A DNA stretch of 64,000 nt, taken from contig NC_091001.1 of assembly GCF_041146395.1 (NCBI RefSeq), positions 106,104,965 to 106,168,964 of the forward strand, in the 5' to 3' direction. The notes beneath the pieces were generated by a model. The model was not told where the DNA came from. It worked only from the letters and a program-made list of their open reading frames with translations, and made no database searches. The position numbers and the translations under genes are program-made. Source of the stretch: Eulemur rufifrons (lineage: Eukaryota > Chordata > Mammalia > Primates > Lemuridae). Shown here piece by piece: positions 11,414 to 23,606 of the stretch; position 1 is the stretch's first letter; each line of letters starts with the position of its first letter.

Positions 11414-12649
11414 TTCTTTTAATACTAAGTTTGACAGTTGATATCTCTGGTATTTCACTTTGACACTCTTGTTTTATTTTTATTGTAAAGGTACATCCTC
11501 AGTCTTGCAAACACATGTTTTGGCTTGTGGTTATCTTTCAAATGTTTAAGAGCAATTTTTGTGAAACCATGGATAAGTCAAAAGTCCTTATTATTTTGGA
11601 ATCTGAGTTCCATCATGGAACCAATGCAGGGCAGACAGCTCAAAATATAAATGAAGTGTTTGGGAAGGATGTGGCTAGTGAATACACTGTACGTTGATGG
11701 CTTGAGAATTTCCATTCTGATGATTTTAATCTTGAAAATGAGCCATGTGGGAAACCTGAGACCAAGGTGGATAATGATAAGCTGAAAGTTGTGGTGAAAG
11801 AGAATCCATCTCAACCTATGTGTGAATTAGCAGCAGGATTTGATGTTACTGTTCCAACAATACTGAAATAAATCTGTAAGGTAAAGAAGCTGGATAGATG
11901 GGTACCACATGAATTAAACGAGTGTCAGAAGAGAAATCGTCTTGAAGCTTGCCTTTCTTTGCTGTCACAACATAAAAGCAAACCATTTCTACACCATATT
12001 GTTATATGTGATGAAAAATGGATTCTTTTTGACAATCACAGGCATTCTGCACCATAGTCGGATAAAGATGAAGTGCTGAAACACAGTCCAAAACTGAATA
12101 TTTATCAAAAAAAGCTAATGGTGTCTGTTTTGTGGTCCAGCGCTGGTATTATCCACTATCCAAACTTGATCAATCGATTATAGCAGATTTCTACTACAAC
12201 CAATTGGATGAAATGATGAGGATGCTTGTGATTAAGCAGCTGGTATCGGTTAATAAACACAGGCCAATCCTCTTGCAAGACAACGTTCTGTCAGTGATTG
12301 CACAAACAATGCTGCTCAAACTACAGAACCTGGAATCAGAAACTCTCTGCCATGCATGGTATTCACCAGAACTTGCACGAACTGACTACCACTTCTTCGA
12401 GGCTTTGGACCACTTCCTGCAAGGACAAAATACTCAGTTCTCAACAAGCTATGGAAAACACCTTTCATTATTTCATTGCCACTCGCTCTCTACGCTTTTT
12501 CACTGCTGGCATAAACAAGCTATCATTAAAATGGCAAAACTGTGTCGATAGTTTAGGTGCATACTTTTATTAATTGTACACGTCTTGTTTAATATATAAT
12601 AAACTACATTTTTGATTCGAAATCAGACATTTCATATTTAATAACCTAT
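11386..12649 (+). mobile_element. Full-length mariner DNA transposon
   Basis: A complete Tc1/mariner element of about 1.26 kb. The left end reads TTAGGTTATTAAATATGA and the right end (12631-12648) is its reverse complement apart from the outermost base; the match continues inward past one mismatch into 'atgtc'. It is bounded by the TA dinucleotide on both sides (11384-11385 and 12649-12650), the target site of this superfamily. The interior encodes a broken transposase on the plus strand. Compared with Hsmar1 and its MADE1 relatives, whose ends I recall as TTAGGTTGGTGCAAAAG, only the first seven bases agree, so this is a different mariner. Confidence 0.9.
11515..12573 (+). pseudogene. Broken mariner transposase (D,D34D)
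   Basis: Once encoded a mariner transposase of about 350 residues. The conserved start region around Met 11569 gives a helix-turn-helix part (GQTAQNINEVFG), then the linker motif KVKKLDRWVPHEL, then CDEKW with the first catalytic Asp at 12010-12012. The second catalytic Asp (12279-12281, in LLQDN) and third (12384-12386, in RTDYHFF) are exactly 34 residues apart, the D,D34D spacing of true mariners. The protein ends VDSLGAYFY before the stop at 12571. Breaks seen: TGA at 11695, TAA at 11869, TAG at 12055, a frameshift at about 12165-12178 and a second that restores the frame at about 12430-12440; a further stop may hide near the first shift. It cannot make active enzyme. Wording is closest to the cecropia/Hsmar1 group, but this is from memory. 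Confidence 0.9.
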
Positions 12650-12650
12650 A
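12622..12650 (-). repeat. Mariner right TIR and TA target site
   Basis: Ends TCATATTTAATAACCTA followed by TA (12649-12650). The left TIR begins with TT and this end has lost or changed one base at its tip, so the exact end is uncertain by one base. Confidence 0.8.
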
Positions 12651-12999
12651 TATTTTTTGAGTTGTAGTAGAAAAGATACCAACCCAAACGATGTACCTAG
12701 ATGTGTACTTTGTTTTAGTCACTCATTAGCTGCATTATTTTCTATAGCAATCCTTTAAGCTTATTTCAAATACTGAATTCACACACATCAACATTCTTAA
12801 TAGTTGTCATTATATACTCCTTAAATTATTAATACACATTTGCCCCACTCTTTGCTCAAGTATAGGTAAAACTTTGTAATCAGGAAATTGAATATACTCC
12901 TCAATCCAAATGAATGTGGGGAAAATATCTCAGAAAATGATTTAAAAATGAATTGCTTTCGTAAAAACTATATTCTTTCATAAACTCAATTTTCCGTTG
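12651..12999. other. Unassigned DNA after the mariner
   Basis: Nothing recognised. Confidence 0.4.
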
Positions 13000-13420
13000 T
13001 CAGCTGTGATGCTTATTTGGCAACCGTAGATCTCAGACTCTCTCTGATGCCTGAAATTCATTTAATAGCTGCCTCTGTTTTCCCCTTCTTTATTGCCGGT
13101 AACTGGAGAAGCAAATTTCGCACACATCTGTACAAACCCATAATCAAATGGCAGCCTTCCTGTTTGTCTGTGAACAATAAAATTGACGCAAACAAAGAAG
13201 CTAGATTTGCTGTCAGGGACTATGGCTCTGGGATGTGTGTCACTATCAGAACACAGAGAAGAAGGATATTGGGACTTATACGCCTGTATAATAATCCAAG
13301 TGGAAGAGGAGTTTGATGAGAGCCAACAATCCACCATGGCCTGCAGATGTTCAGAACCTGCAGCCCATTTAAATGGATTATGGGCTTCCTATTTTCACAA
13401 TTGTCATTTTAATTAAAAGT
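13000..13420. promoter_or_regulatory. Possible conserved non-coding element
   Basis: This stretch has balanced base composition, no recognisable repeat, and open frames on several strands at once (13017-13316 plus, 13062-13337 minus, 13183-13416 plus), which suggests lack of decay rather than three genes. It keeps several CpGs (for example 'aaccgtag', 'gccggtaac', 'tttcgcac', 'attgacgc', 'tacgcc') in a CpG-poor region. It has homeodomain-like cores such as 'ggattatggg' and 'tttaattaaaag'. It could equally be an exon of an unrecognised transcript; no protein domain was seen. Confidence 0.35.
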
Positions 13421-13560
13421 AGTATAATTTGTTTTGTGGAAGTAATAGTTCAAATTTTCATTACTATTTTTATTGAGCCATTAATGTATAAATAGCCTGA
13501 ATCCTCAAATATATATATATATATGTATATGGGAAAAGTCTCTTTAAAAAGCAGATGATT

Positions 13561-13922
13561 TTTTTTTTTTTTTTTGAGACAGAGTCTCGCTCTGTTGCCC
13601 AGGCTAGAGTGAGTGCCATGGCGTCAGCCTAGCTCACAGCAACCTCAAACTCCTGGGCTTAAGTGATCCTACTGCCTCAGCCTCCCTACTAGCTGGGACT
13701 ACAGGCAAGTGCCACCATGCCTGGCTAATTTTTTTCTATATATAGTTTTAGTTGGCCAGATAATTTCTTTCTATTTTTTTTTTTTTTTTTTTAGTATTTT
13801 TTAGTAGGGGGGGGAGGGTCTCACTCTTGCTCTGCTGGTCTCCAACTCCTGACCTGGAGCGATCCACCCGCCTCAGCCTCCCAGGGTGCTAGGATTACAG
13901 GCGTGAGCCACCGCGCCCGGCT
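13561..13922 (-). mobile_element. Lemur-type Alu, full length, minus strand
   Basis: Poly-T, then 'gagacagagtctcgctctg', 'gcctagctcacagcaacctc', the strepsirrhine linker 'agttttagttggccagat', 'aatttctttctatttt', a second T run, and the left monomer ending 'gcgtgagccaccgcgcccgg'. The linker and the 'gagtgccatggcgtcagcc' variant are typical of lemur Alu. The target duplication 'gatgatttttt' occurs at 13554 and again at 13923. The left monomer is CpG-rich, so the insertion is fairly young. The internal T and G runs (13776-13793 and 13807-13814) are expanded. Confidence 0.92.
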
Positions 13923-13934
13923 GATGATTTTTTT

Positions 13935-15429
13935 ATATTTAAAAAACAGACAAATATATACACTAAGCTGTATGAATTACATGAAATATATACAAAGTGT
14001 TTGGAACCAAGTCTGAACTAGTGGTAGACTGGTTTCCTAACGGACTAGATAAAAATGTTTGTTTAAAAAATTAAAAGTGTTTTTGTAAGACTGACTGAAT
14101 AAAATAGTATTTCTTTCCGTGCATCTTGTAAAGCCCATTTTTGAATGCCATTTTACACTTAGAAAACTCCCCGTATTTCCTGAGAATTCTAACTCCCACC
14201 CTCGATATTCTCTTAGTATTCGCTTCGTATGTACCAGAACAAGGCTGTATTTGAATTAATACTTGCATTTAAAGAGTTCTAAAGAAAATGCATGGTCAGT
14301 GTATATGATTTATGAAGATTTGACGTGTTTAGAAAGGGCATGAAGCTGAATATAGTAAGAGTACGAGTTACATGGAACTAGGAGAAAGAGGTAGGGTTTG
14401 CAGTGGAAGGCTAGGCAGGAGAGAAAAGTTAGGCCATATAATTGAAGGTGGAGGCATTTGGTGAGTTTGGCTCTAATCAGCAGGTGAAAATAATTTTTGT
14501 GTTCCATTTGAGATCTTTACCTTTGTTTCTATTAAGATACAGCCAATCAGGGGTAAGGTGTAGTCTGAAATAGGAGAAGAGAAAGGAAAGGTAGGAACTT
14601 AGGCTCGCCGCTGGGATTTGACAGGGTAGAAGGACAAGTATGGTTTGATCGTATATGGAGGGCGTAAAACAAATCCCGTGAAGGACACATTGAAGACTTT
14701 TCAGAACTTGGAGGGAACAAGAAGAAAAGCTGATTGGATTCTAGTCATTAATCTGCCATGTTATTTTCCGTAGCTCCAGGAGCCTGTGATTCCTGAGATG
14801 ACACGTGATTTCATCAACCAGGTGAGCAGAGTTAGGAGCCTCTCCCCAGAATGTGTAAAAACGAAAGCACTGTGAAAGGATCAGTTAAAAAAGAAAATTG
14901 TATGAAACCAGTATTACCATAGTTGGGTGATTTGAGGCACTTTTTGTTCCTTGAATGTAAACTTCCTTTCACTTTTTCCAGTTTAACTTCCAATCCCAAG
15001 AGTTAAAAATAGCAGTAAGAGAGTTCATTTAAAAAGCGTGGGAACAATGTAGCTTCAAAGCTCATACAAAGGCAGTAAAATTAACGTCAATTACACACTG
15101 AGAAATGGAAAGTTGTTAAAATTTTTCCAGTATTTCTACTAGAATCTGGAAAAAACATTACACTTTTCTCACATCAGGGAATAAACGTACCTATAGTAAG
15201 GGCTTTAAAACTTGAATTGCAATAATGACCCTTCATTTTCACCCTGCAGTTTGCAATTCAGTTTTGGTTCTAAATCACTCCCTTAGAATCCTTCTATCTA
15301 TCTATTTATTTATTTAATCTTTACTTATTTATTATTTTTATTTAATTTTTATTTGTTACAAAAGTAAACCACTGCTGAAATTCATATACTTGATTTTAGT
15401 TTTATTTATCTGAGTTAAAGTTAACCTTA
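13935..15429. other. Unassigned DNA
   Basis: No confident repeat or gene. The two 65-codon minus-strand frames at 14071-14268 and 14310-14507 show no domain. The part at 14150-14830 is purine-rich and keeps several CpGs, so it may be unique sequence. A TTTA-rich tract lies at 15296-15355. Confidence 0.4.
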
Positions 15430-15720
15430 GAAAGGCTACTTCCAGCATAAAAAAGTGAGGAGGTTGACTAATCCTCTCCCCAAAAAGCAAAACTGGATCA
15501 CACTATGAAAACAGCTATTTCAACACTCTGAAAATCTACCAAAAACAGGCAGCATAAGGGAAAATACTTGTTCATGAGAAACTACTGAACTTTGGGTTAG
15601 AAGACTGGGAATATGTGAGGTTCTTACCTAAAGCTGACCCTGTCTCTCTTATCCCAGTTCTCAAGTTCTGGAAAAGCAGCATCTTTACTGCTAGAGGGGG
15701 CTGAGTTCATTTGAAGGAGA
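15430..15720 (+). mobile_element. L1 5'-UTR-like fragment
   Basis: 'ggatcacactatgaaaacag' followed by 'tctgaaaatctaccaaaaac', 'aggcagcataaggg' and 'gactgggaatatgtgagg' resembles the 5' region of old L1M elements. Diverged; subfamily unknown. Confidence 0.35.
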
Positions 15721-17009
15721 GGGTAGAAAACGTTTTTGAAGCCCAGGGTGTATTTTACACTTACCTTTATATCAATTTGGAATAGCCACATTTTAAGTGA
15801 TCAATATCCATATATGACTAATAGATTTCTTAGCCTTATATTAATTAGCTACCAATTTCTTTGAACTATACAAATTAAATGTTGATATACTCTGACACTT
15901 CTTCTACACTCTTTTTTAACAGTTCACTTTGGACCCACAACACTGCTTCTAGGAATGACTTCCACCGTGTTCCAGGTGCCTTCCTTTGTCCATTCTCCCC
16001 AAGGCCTCTGTAGCACCATTTAAAAATAGGGGGAATCATCCATGTTTGTGTGTTTATTATGTGAAAATTCATCAGGCTGTGGTTGTTTCCATTTACATAC
16101 AACAACAAGAATTAAAAGTTTTCACAAGAGAGACTGGGTCCTTCCATACTTGAGACACTTCAATGGTACCTTAGAGTGGCAACAGTGACTTTCCCATCCA
16201 ACACATTTTTACAAACCTTTGACCCAAAAAATAATTACCAAAACTGTAATCAAACTTCAGACTTTGCTAAACCATCCAATTAAAATGTGCTTTTTCTTCT
16301 TTCCATATATTCATATATAATTAAATATCTGCTATTATTTGCCTTTGATATTCTACTTGACCTGACAGGCTCAGCTTTAAAAAAAAACTGTTTTATGGAG
16401 TTTTGTAGAAGTTAGCTACCCAGGCTGAGGTGGTAATTTCTTCCTCTAAATTTTCCTAGAACTACATATATGCCTACAAATGTTATATGCTTTTGTTTTA
16501 ACGTATAGTTCCTCATCACTTTCTTTTGTGTGCATGTATGATGCTTATGTGTGTTTGATAATTTTTAAATCTGTCTTGATTCCAACACTATGCTGTAAGT
16601 TCTTTGAAGGAAAACTTATTTTTATTCATCCACACTTATTTTATATCTTCAGAACATAGCGTATGGATGAATGTATTAGCTGAATACATTTTATTTAATG
16701 ATTAAAATTAAGAAGACTACAAAACCATAACTAAATTTTCTGGATAAATGCTTAAAAAGTGATGGAAAAATTATTTTAATCAGGATGGATAGATGACTAT
16801 AAATGCATATAACTATGTCTCTGCACATTATAAATTAGACCATATTTCTATATTTCTTCTAATTTCATAATAGTCATGTTCATGCATAGACAGATCAAAT
16901 CTTATCCACACAAAATCTATATCCCTCTGCAAAGTGCTAAAGATAAAATAAATGAGCATTTTGTGCCTCAGACTTAGTGATCTCATGAAGTGAGAATTTG
17001 AAATGTGAT
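15721..17009. other. Unassigned DNA
   Basis: No confident repeat or gene. The 77-codon (15875-16108) and 70-codon (16828-17040) minus-strand frames carry no recognisable domain. Confidence 0.4.
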
Positions 17010-17990
17010 TTTTAAAATTAAGATGAAATTCATATAACATACAATTAACTGTTTTAAAGTGTACACTTTGGTGGCATTTAGTTTATTTACAATGTCATAC
17101 AAACATTACCTTGTCTACTTTCAAAATTTTTTCTCACCCAGGAAAAATATCCCATAGCATTAAGTAATCACAACCCATTTCCCATTCCTTCCATCTCCTG
17201 GTAATCACTGTTCTGTTCTCTGTCTTTATGCATTTGCCTATTGTAGATATATCATGTAAAAGGAATCACACAATACGTGACCTCTTATGTCTAGCTTCTT
17301 AGCCTAATGATTTTAAGGTTCATCCAAATTGTAATGTGTATCAGCATTTTGCTTCTTTTTATGGCTAATAATATTTCATTGTATATAAATCTCCAATTTA
17401 TAATTTATGCATTGGTTGTCTGTCTGGATGTTGTATGTATTATTGAAAGTGAGATACTGAAGTCTCCAAATAATGTTGTAGAACTGTCTATCATTCCCTT
17501 CAATTTTGTTAATGTTTACTTCATATATCTTCAGGCTCTCTTTATGATGCTCATGTTTAAAATTGCTATATCTTCTTGATTAATCAATCATTTTATTAAT
17601 ATAAAGCACCTTTTTTATATCTTGAAACAACTTTTGACTTAAAATGTATATTCTATAATATTAGTATGATCATGTCAGCTGTTTTTAGTTACTATTTTCA
17701 TAGAATATCTTTTTCTATCATTTTGTTTTCAATTTTTTTATTTCTTTTATTATTATTCTTTAAATTTTTATTTCTTTGGATTGAAAATGAATGCCTTTTT
17801 GGTGGTATACAGTTGGACCATGTTGGTTTTATCTAGTCTGTAAATTTCTGTCACTAATTTGTGAACTTAATCCATTTACATTTAAAGTGAATACATTAAA
17901 ATGAATAATGGAGGACTTCTGACATTATAAATTTGCGTTTTGTATGTCATATTTTTTTCTTCCTCAATTCCTCCAATATTGGATTATTTT
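17010..17990 (-). mobile_element. L1M antisense: 3' UTR joined to ORF2 5' part
   Basis: From 17010 to about 17425 the antisense L1M 3' UTR is clear: 'gtgtacactttggtggcatt', 'acaaacattacc', 'catctcctggtaatcactg', 'aaaggaatcacacaatacg' and 'tttcattgtatataaat'. At about 17430 it jumps to the antisense ORF2 5' region: 'gaagtctccaaataatgttg', 'tatatcttcttgat', 'tttgacttaaaatgtatatt' and 'aatccatttacatttaaagt'. The ORF2 middle and 3' parts are missing, so this is an internal deletion or two fragments side by side. The 90-codon frame at 17307 is antisense L1. Confidence 0.75.
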
Positions 17991-17999
17991 ATATTTTGT

Positions 18000-18955
18000 G
18001 ATATTGTGACATAAGAAAGGTAGATAAATGTAGATATAGAAAAATAGACATAAACACAGATATAGATTGGTCTCTACTCCTAGTTCCTGACATAGAGCTC
18101 TTGAAACTTATAGATAGGGGCACCAGGAGAATCTTTTGTTCTAATATTTGGTCTGTGATCCCAGTTCCTGATGTAGAGATCTTAAGACTTTTGTAATTTC
18201 TTGAGTAATAAGAGCCAACACAGAGCTCCTAAATTTCTTGGAATTTCCTGGATAGTAGGAATATCTTTTATTCTAATGAGGCAACTCTTGGGGGGCTTCT
18301 AGATGGTCTAAGGATGCTATGGAACCAACCATGTGATTAGAAGATTAGAGTTTTCAGCCCTACCCCCTAACTTCCAGGGAGGGGGAGATGGTTTGAAGAT
18401 TGAATTGATCACCAACACCAATGATTTAATAAATCATGCCTATGTAACAGAGCCTCCATAAAAAATAACAAAAGAGCATGGTTAGAAGAGCTACTGGATT
18501 ACTGAATATGTGGAGGTGTAGGGAGGAAGGGTGGCAACAACCTGAGAGTACATAAAAGCTCCATTCCTCTTCTCACACATCTCACCTTATGAATCTCTTC
18601 CATCTGGTTATACATCTGTATCGTTTGTATTATCCTTTAAAATAAGTGGGTAAACTTAAGTGTTTCCCTGAGTTCTGTGAATCACTTTATCAAATTAATT
18701 AAACCCAAGGAGGAGGTTATGGGAAGCCCCAACTTATATCCAGTTGGTCAAAAATACAGGCCACAACTTGAGACTTACAACTGGCATCCGAAGTGAAGGA
18801 AGTTTTGTAGGACTGACACCTTAACCTGCAGGATCTAACGCTACCTCCAAGTAGATAGTTTCAGAATTGAGTTAAAATGTAGGATATCCACCTGATGTTT
18901 GCTGGAGAATTTTTTGGTGTGTGGGGAAACACTTCACATACATTTCGATGACCAG
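18000..18955 (+). mobile_element. Old LTR-like repeat inside L1
   Basis: A compact GC-richer block with promoter-like features: 'cctccataaaaaataac', 'tacataaaagctccattcc', then 'cttccatctggttatacat', 'tttccctgagttctgtgaa', 'aattaaacccaaggaggagg' and 'ggcatccgaagtg'. I recognise this order as a widespread mammalian LTR (ERVL-like), but cannot name the family safely. L1 antisense text stops before it and resumes after it, so it probably inserted into that L1. Confidence 0.5.
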
Positions 18956-18959
18956 AGGT

Positions 18960-19160
18960 AAAGTATTCTGTGTTGTGTTGATTGTGTAAAAAAAAACAGT
19001 GTTTGGTTTTCTGATAGTTTTATTGATTTTTCTATCGTGTACTATTTTGATTACCTATTCATTCCCTTTTCTGTGTAGTTTTTTAGTTATTTTTTTGTGG
19101 TTACCCAGGCAATTATAGTTAACATTGTAAACTTATACCAGCCTGTTATATATTGATGCC
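18960..19160 (-). mobile_element. L1M antisense, continuation toward 5' end
   Basis: 'ttttttgtggttacccaggc', 'aattatagttaacattg' and 'aacttataccagcctgtta' match the antisense region just upstream of L1M ORF2. This continues the order begun at 17430-17990, across the LTR. Confidence 0.55.
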
Positions 19161-19164
19161 AACT

Positions 19165-20770
19165 TGGCTTCAACAGCATACATTAGAGTTGTATTAGTTT
19201 CACAGCAAAATCAAACAGAAGGTACAGAATTTCCATATATTTCCTGTTTCCATAAATGTACACCTCCCCCACTATCGCCATCCCATGCTACAGTGGTACA
19301 CTGCCCCCAAAATTCTAAGTGTTCCACCTGTTTTTCTTCCTTTTCCCAAATCCCTGACAACAGCCAATCTTTTTTAATATGACCATACTATGCCATGCTC
19401 ATGGCTTGATAGCTCATTTCATTTTAGTGTTGAATAATGTTTCATTGTCTGGGTGTACCAGAGTTTATTTATTCATTGACTTACTGAAGAACATCTTGAT
19501 CATTCCATATTTTGGAAATTATAAATAAAGCTGCAATAAATATCTGTATGCAGGTTTTAGTGTTGACATAATTTTTGAATTAATTTGGGTAAATACCAAT
19601 GAGCACAATTGCTATATGTATGGCAATAGTCCATTTAGTTTTGTTAGAAACTAACAAACTCTCTTCTAAAGTGGGTATGCAATTTGCATTCACACCAGCA
19701 ATGAACGAGAGCCCCTGGTGCGCCACATGTACACCAGCATTTGGTGTTGTCAGTGTTTGGGATTTTGGCCATTCTAATGAGTATAAAGTATTGTCTCATT
19801 GCTGTTTTAATTTGTATTTACCTAGTGACATATGATGTTGAAAATCTTTCCATATGCTTATTTACTATCTATATATCTTCTTTGATGAGGTTTGCTTATT
19901 TTTAATTGGATTGTTAGTTTTTGTGTCAATGGAATTTAAGATTTTTTTTTTTTGTATATTTTGGATAACAGGCCTGTATCAGATGTGTCTTTTGAAAAAT
20001 TTTCTTCTAGTCTGTGGATTTTCTTCCCATTCTTTTGCCAGTGCCTTTCATAGAGTAGAGTTTTAATTTTATGAAGTCCTTCTATCAATTATTTTTTAAT
20101 GGATCGTGTCTTTGGTGTTGTATCTAAAAATGTGATTGTCTTACCTAAGGTCAGGTCAATATTCTATGTTATCTTCTTGGAATTTTATTCATTTATCATT
20201 TTACAGTTAGATCTATGTCCTATTTTGAGTTAAATTTTGTGAAGGGTGTAAAGTCTTTGTCCTGGTTCTTTTTTTGTATGCAGATGGACAGTTTGTCTAG
20301 TATCATTTGTTGAAAAGACTATCTTTTCTCCATTATATTACCTCTACTCCTTTGTCAAAGATCATTTTGTTAAATTTATGTAGTTCTATCTCTGGGCTCT
20401 TTATTCTGTTCCACTGATCTATTCCTTCATCAATATCACTCTCTTAATTTCTCAAGCTTTATAATTACGTCTTGAAGTCACATGTCAGTCTTCTAGCTTT
20501 GTTCTTCTTCTTCAACATTGTGTTGGCTATATGGGTCTTTTGCCTCTTGTATAAATTTATGAATTAGTTTATTGATATGCACAAAAATAACAATGAAATT
20601 TTGATTGGGAATACATTGAATCTATAGATTCATATAGGAAAAAAAAATGTCATCTTGACAATATAAACTCCATAAGTAAAAATTTCAACTTATAATGTTC
20701 TATTCCAAATGTATTCATACTCAAGTTTCCCATGTGCTTTGGTAGATACAACCATTTGTCTAGTTATATG
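19165..20770 (-). mobile_element. L1MA/L1PB-like, antisense 3' UTR plus ORF2
   Basis: A long antisense L1. The 3' UTR is at 19165-19560 ('caaacagaaggtacagaatt', 'cctcccccactatcgcc', 'tgataaagct'-type region 'aaataaagctgcaataaata'). ORF2 follows: 'gcattcacaccagcaatg', 'ggtgttgtcagtgtttgg', 'tcttctttgatgagg', 'attttggataacaggcctg', 'gaaaagactatcttttctcc' and 'ttgattgggaatacattg'. The region from 19760 on is collinear with window positions 1-840. All open frames here (19164, 19599, 19854) are antisense L1 and not genes. Confidence 0.85.
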
Positions 20771-23606
20771 AGCCATAGACTTTGAAATAATCTTTATAAT
20801 CTCAAATTTATAACATTATAATTTCTCTGTTTGGACTTTAAACAACAAACATGTAGTCTGAGTAGGCAAATTCCATCCTTCATTATTTATATTAGCATAC
20901 AAATTTTCAGGAATGTTGGTAAAATATCAAAAGTAATCTAAAACATCCTAACAGTAAATAATTGCATCATCCCAAATTTATTTGAAATTGTGGTCCTACT
21001 TACAAGTGTTTTATTTATATTTGGAACTTTCAAACTATTATCTTACTAACTGATATGACCTTTGATTTATGGTCCAAAATAAATTGATTAATAACCATCA
21101 TTCCTGAGAATATATTTCAACCTTTGAAATCACAGATTAAGTCAATACCATACTGTTAGATAAATCCTAATAGGTAACATGAGGAACTAACATGAGATGT
21201 AGATATTTATACACAAATATTATTCATAATTGTAAAAAATGAAAATTACATAAATATCCAAAAATAGGAAAAATGGTTAAGTAAATTAGAGTGAAATTAC
21301 AGTTTTGGTGATTTATTGCAACATTTCCATGGGCAGGAGTTAATGAGGAACTGAATTTAAATGGTATACATTAAAATAGAAAATAGAGGTATAAGAGATT
21401 ATTAAGGTGGCAATTTCTGGGTCTCAGTAATAAGTTCAATGTGTAAATATTTCAACAGGTTGAAAATGATATTTAAAAGAGGAGTCCAGATAATCTCCAG
21501 ATTTATAAATTGCTAACTTTAATAAGGGTGGTATCAATATGTGGGTATTACATACACATAGATACACACGTGGAAATTAAGTCATGCTTAAAGTGAAGTT
21601 GATAAAGTAAGAATTGAAAATTTTGACTATGACAGATTTGTTAGACACCCAGGAAGAAGGATCCAGTAAGTCATTGTAACTACAGTTTAGTCCTTAAGTG
21701 AAAGATCATAGCACCTAGGAAACTATTTCTATAAAGGTACCCAGAAGCATAATAACTTGTAAAAGGGTTGATTAATATCTTAAAGACAGAAATCTAGAAG
21801 ATCTGGATGAAAATTATGGAGATAGTGGCAATTTTAATGAAAAAATAATATTATGCCTTAAAGTCCTTGGTTTCCTTGATTTCTTTTTCATATTTTTCTC
21901 AGTATTTTGAGCCTGGGATGTAGAAACACATTCAGTATGTTAAAAAAATTGAAAAGCCTTGATGTCTGTGCCCTTATTTGTTAATATTTGGACTAAAAGT
22001 GATCGGGGACAGTAGTTCTTATAATTGGGCTCCTTAGAGTCTCAAGGGCCACCAAAGGAGCAAGAAAGAGCCAAGATCTGGGAGTTAAGTAACTTTCCTT
22101 CATGCCACCAGTGCAATTATTTTCCTATTTCTTTTGCCTACTGGGATCTTGCCTATGTTCTCTTCTTCTACATAAATAACAAATTGAACTACTAAAATAG
22201 GTTTGAGAGTTTTCCATTTATTCAATTTCACTCCTTTTTCAGATGAGAAAATGGACAGTGAATAGAAAGTGAATTGAAAGTACAGCAGTATACTTAAAAA
22301 TGACCCTAATAGAAAAAGAACTAATGTCCCTAATTTCCTAACCAAGAAAGTTTCTTTAAATTTCACACTAAAACAGATTCTTACATATGTATATATAAAT
22401 TTGGTAATGTTATTACAATTACTGTCCTTCCCATAATTATTTTATCAAATAATATGAGCCAAGAATGACAGTATAAACAAAATTCCACAAATTAAAAGTA
22501 AAAATTATCTTCAAAAATTATTGAAACATTGATTGACTTCCTTATTGTCAGCCACTTCCCATGATAAACCAATGAATTGCTGATTTATTCATGCCATAAG
22601 AATTAGTTTGCACTGTTCTACCCAGACTAATTACTATAATTTTATTTGATTTCCTCAATTTATTTCAAAACTTGTGACACTCCATCAAATCTGGCTTGCT
22701 TACCATCTTCATCTCCATGATACTCACGTTTGCCAGTCTCTTCTAAAAACAGCTGGTTTATTTTGAGCTGGCATTTAAAACTGGCTCTCATCAGTGGAAA
22801 TAGGGAATAAATAATAATTGAGATAATTTGTAGGTATAGCCTGACTTGAATTATGAACACTATTAAATTCCCTGAATGGTGGGCTGCTCAGATTAGAAGT
22901 CTCATTGTCAAGATGCTTGGGTTATAATCCTGGTATTTATAGTCACCAGTTGAGCAACCTTAGGCTAACCAGATAAACTTACTTGTCAGATCCGACATTT
23001 TGAGTGCAATAAGATGATCATTCCCAGAAATTACATTTGCTCCAAATCACGAATCTGTGTCTAGATACTTTTATTTCAAATTCTCTCTTGTATTTAGTTT
23101 GCATGTTTATTATGGACCTCTAACATTCCAGGAAAATTTTAATTTATGAAGCATTTATGAACTTCCCATGACTATCACAACTCTTCCAGTGTATGATATC
23201 TCTAAATTGTGTTATAAGCAATGGAATCTTTGGCAAAAAAAAACCAAAACAAAACAAGAGAAAAACCCTGTCCTTTCATAATTCAAAACAATATGCTGCT
23301 GGAGTATGGCACAAGTTTCTGTAGATCAAACCCCTTTAACAAGACTGTATTTAATCCCATTTATTTAAAAATCAACTTGAATTTTATTATTTATCCAATA
23401 CCATAGAAATGTATTAATTATTTGAGTGAAAATATTATATTTTTTCAATATGGTTTACAACAAAATAAAATTAGATAGCATAATATACAATTAGAAAAAA
23501 TAATACTCACCATATGCTCTATACATAAATCTTTATAGTTATATATTTTGTTATGTCATACTCAATAGGTTAAAGGAGATAAATTGAAATCAATAATACA
23601 GTGATA
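20771..23606. other. Unassigned AT-rich DNA
   Basis: No confident gene or repeat, except that 21205-21300 ('ttattcataattgtaaaaaa', 'aaatatccaaaaatagg') hints at a short sense L1 3' UTR scrap. The minus-strand frames at 22100-22366 and 22660-22860 show no domain. Confidence 0.4.

Noticed and set aside
1..20770. The two similar antisense L1 copies at 1-854 and 19165-20770 as a recombination hot spot
   Set aside because: They are collinear but well diverged by eye, with indels; too dissimilar for likely recombination.
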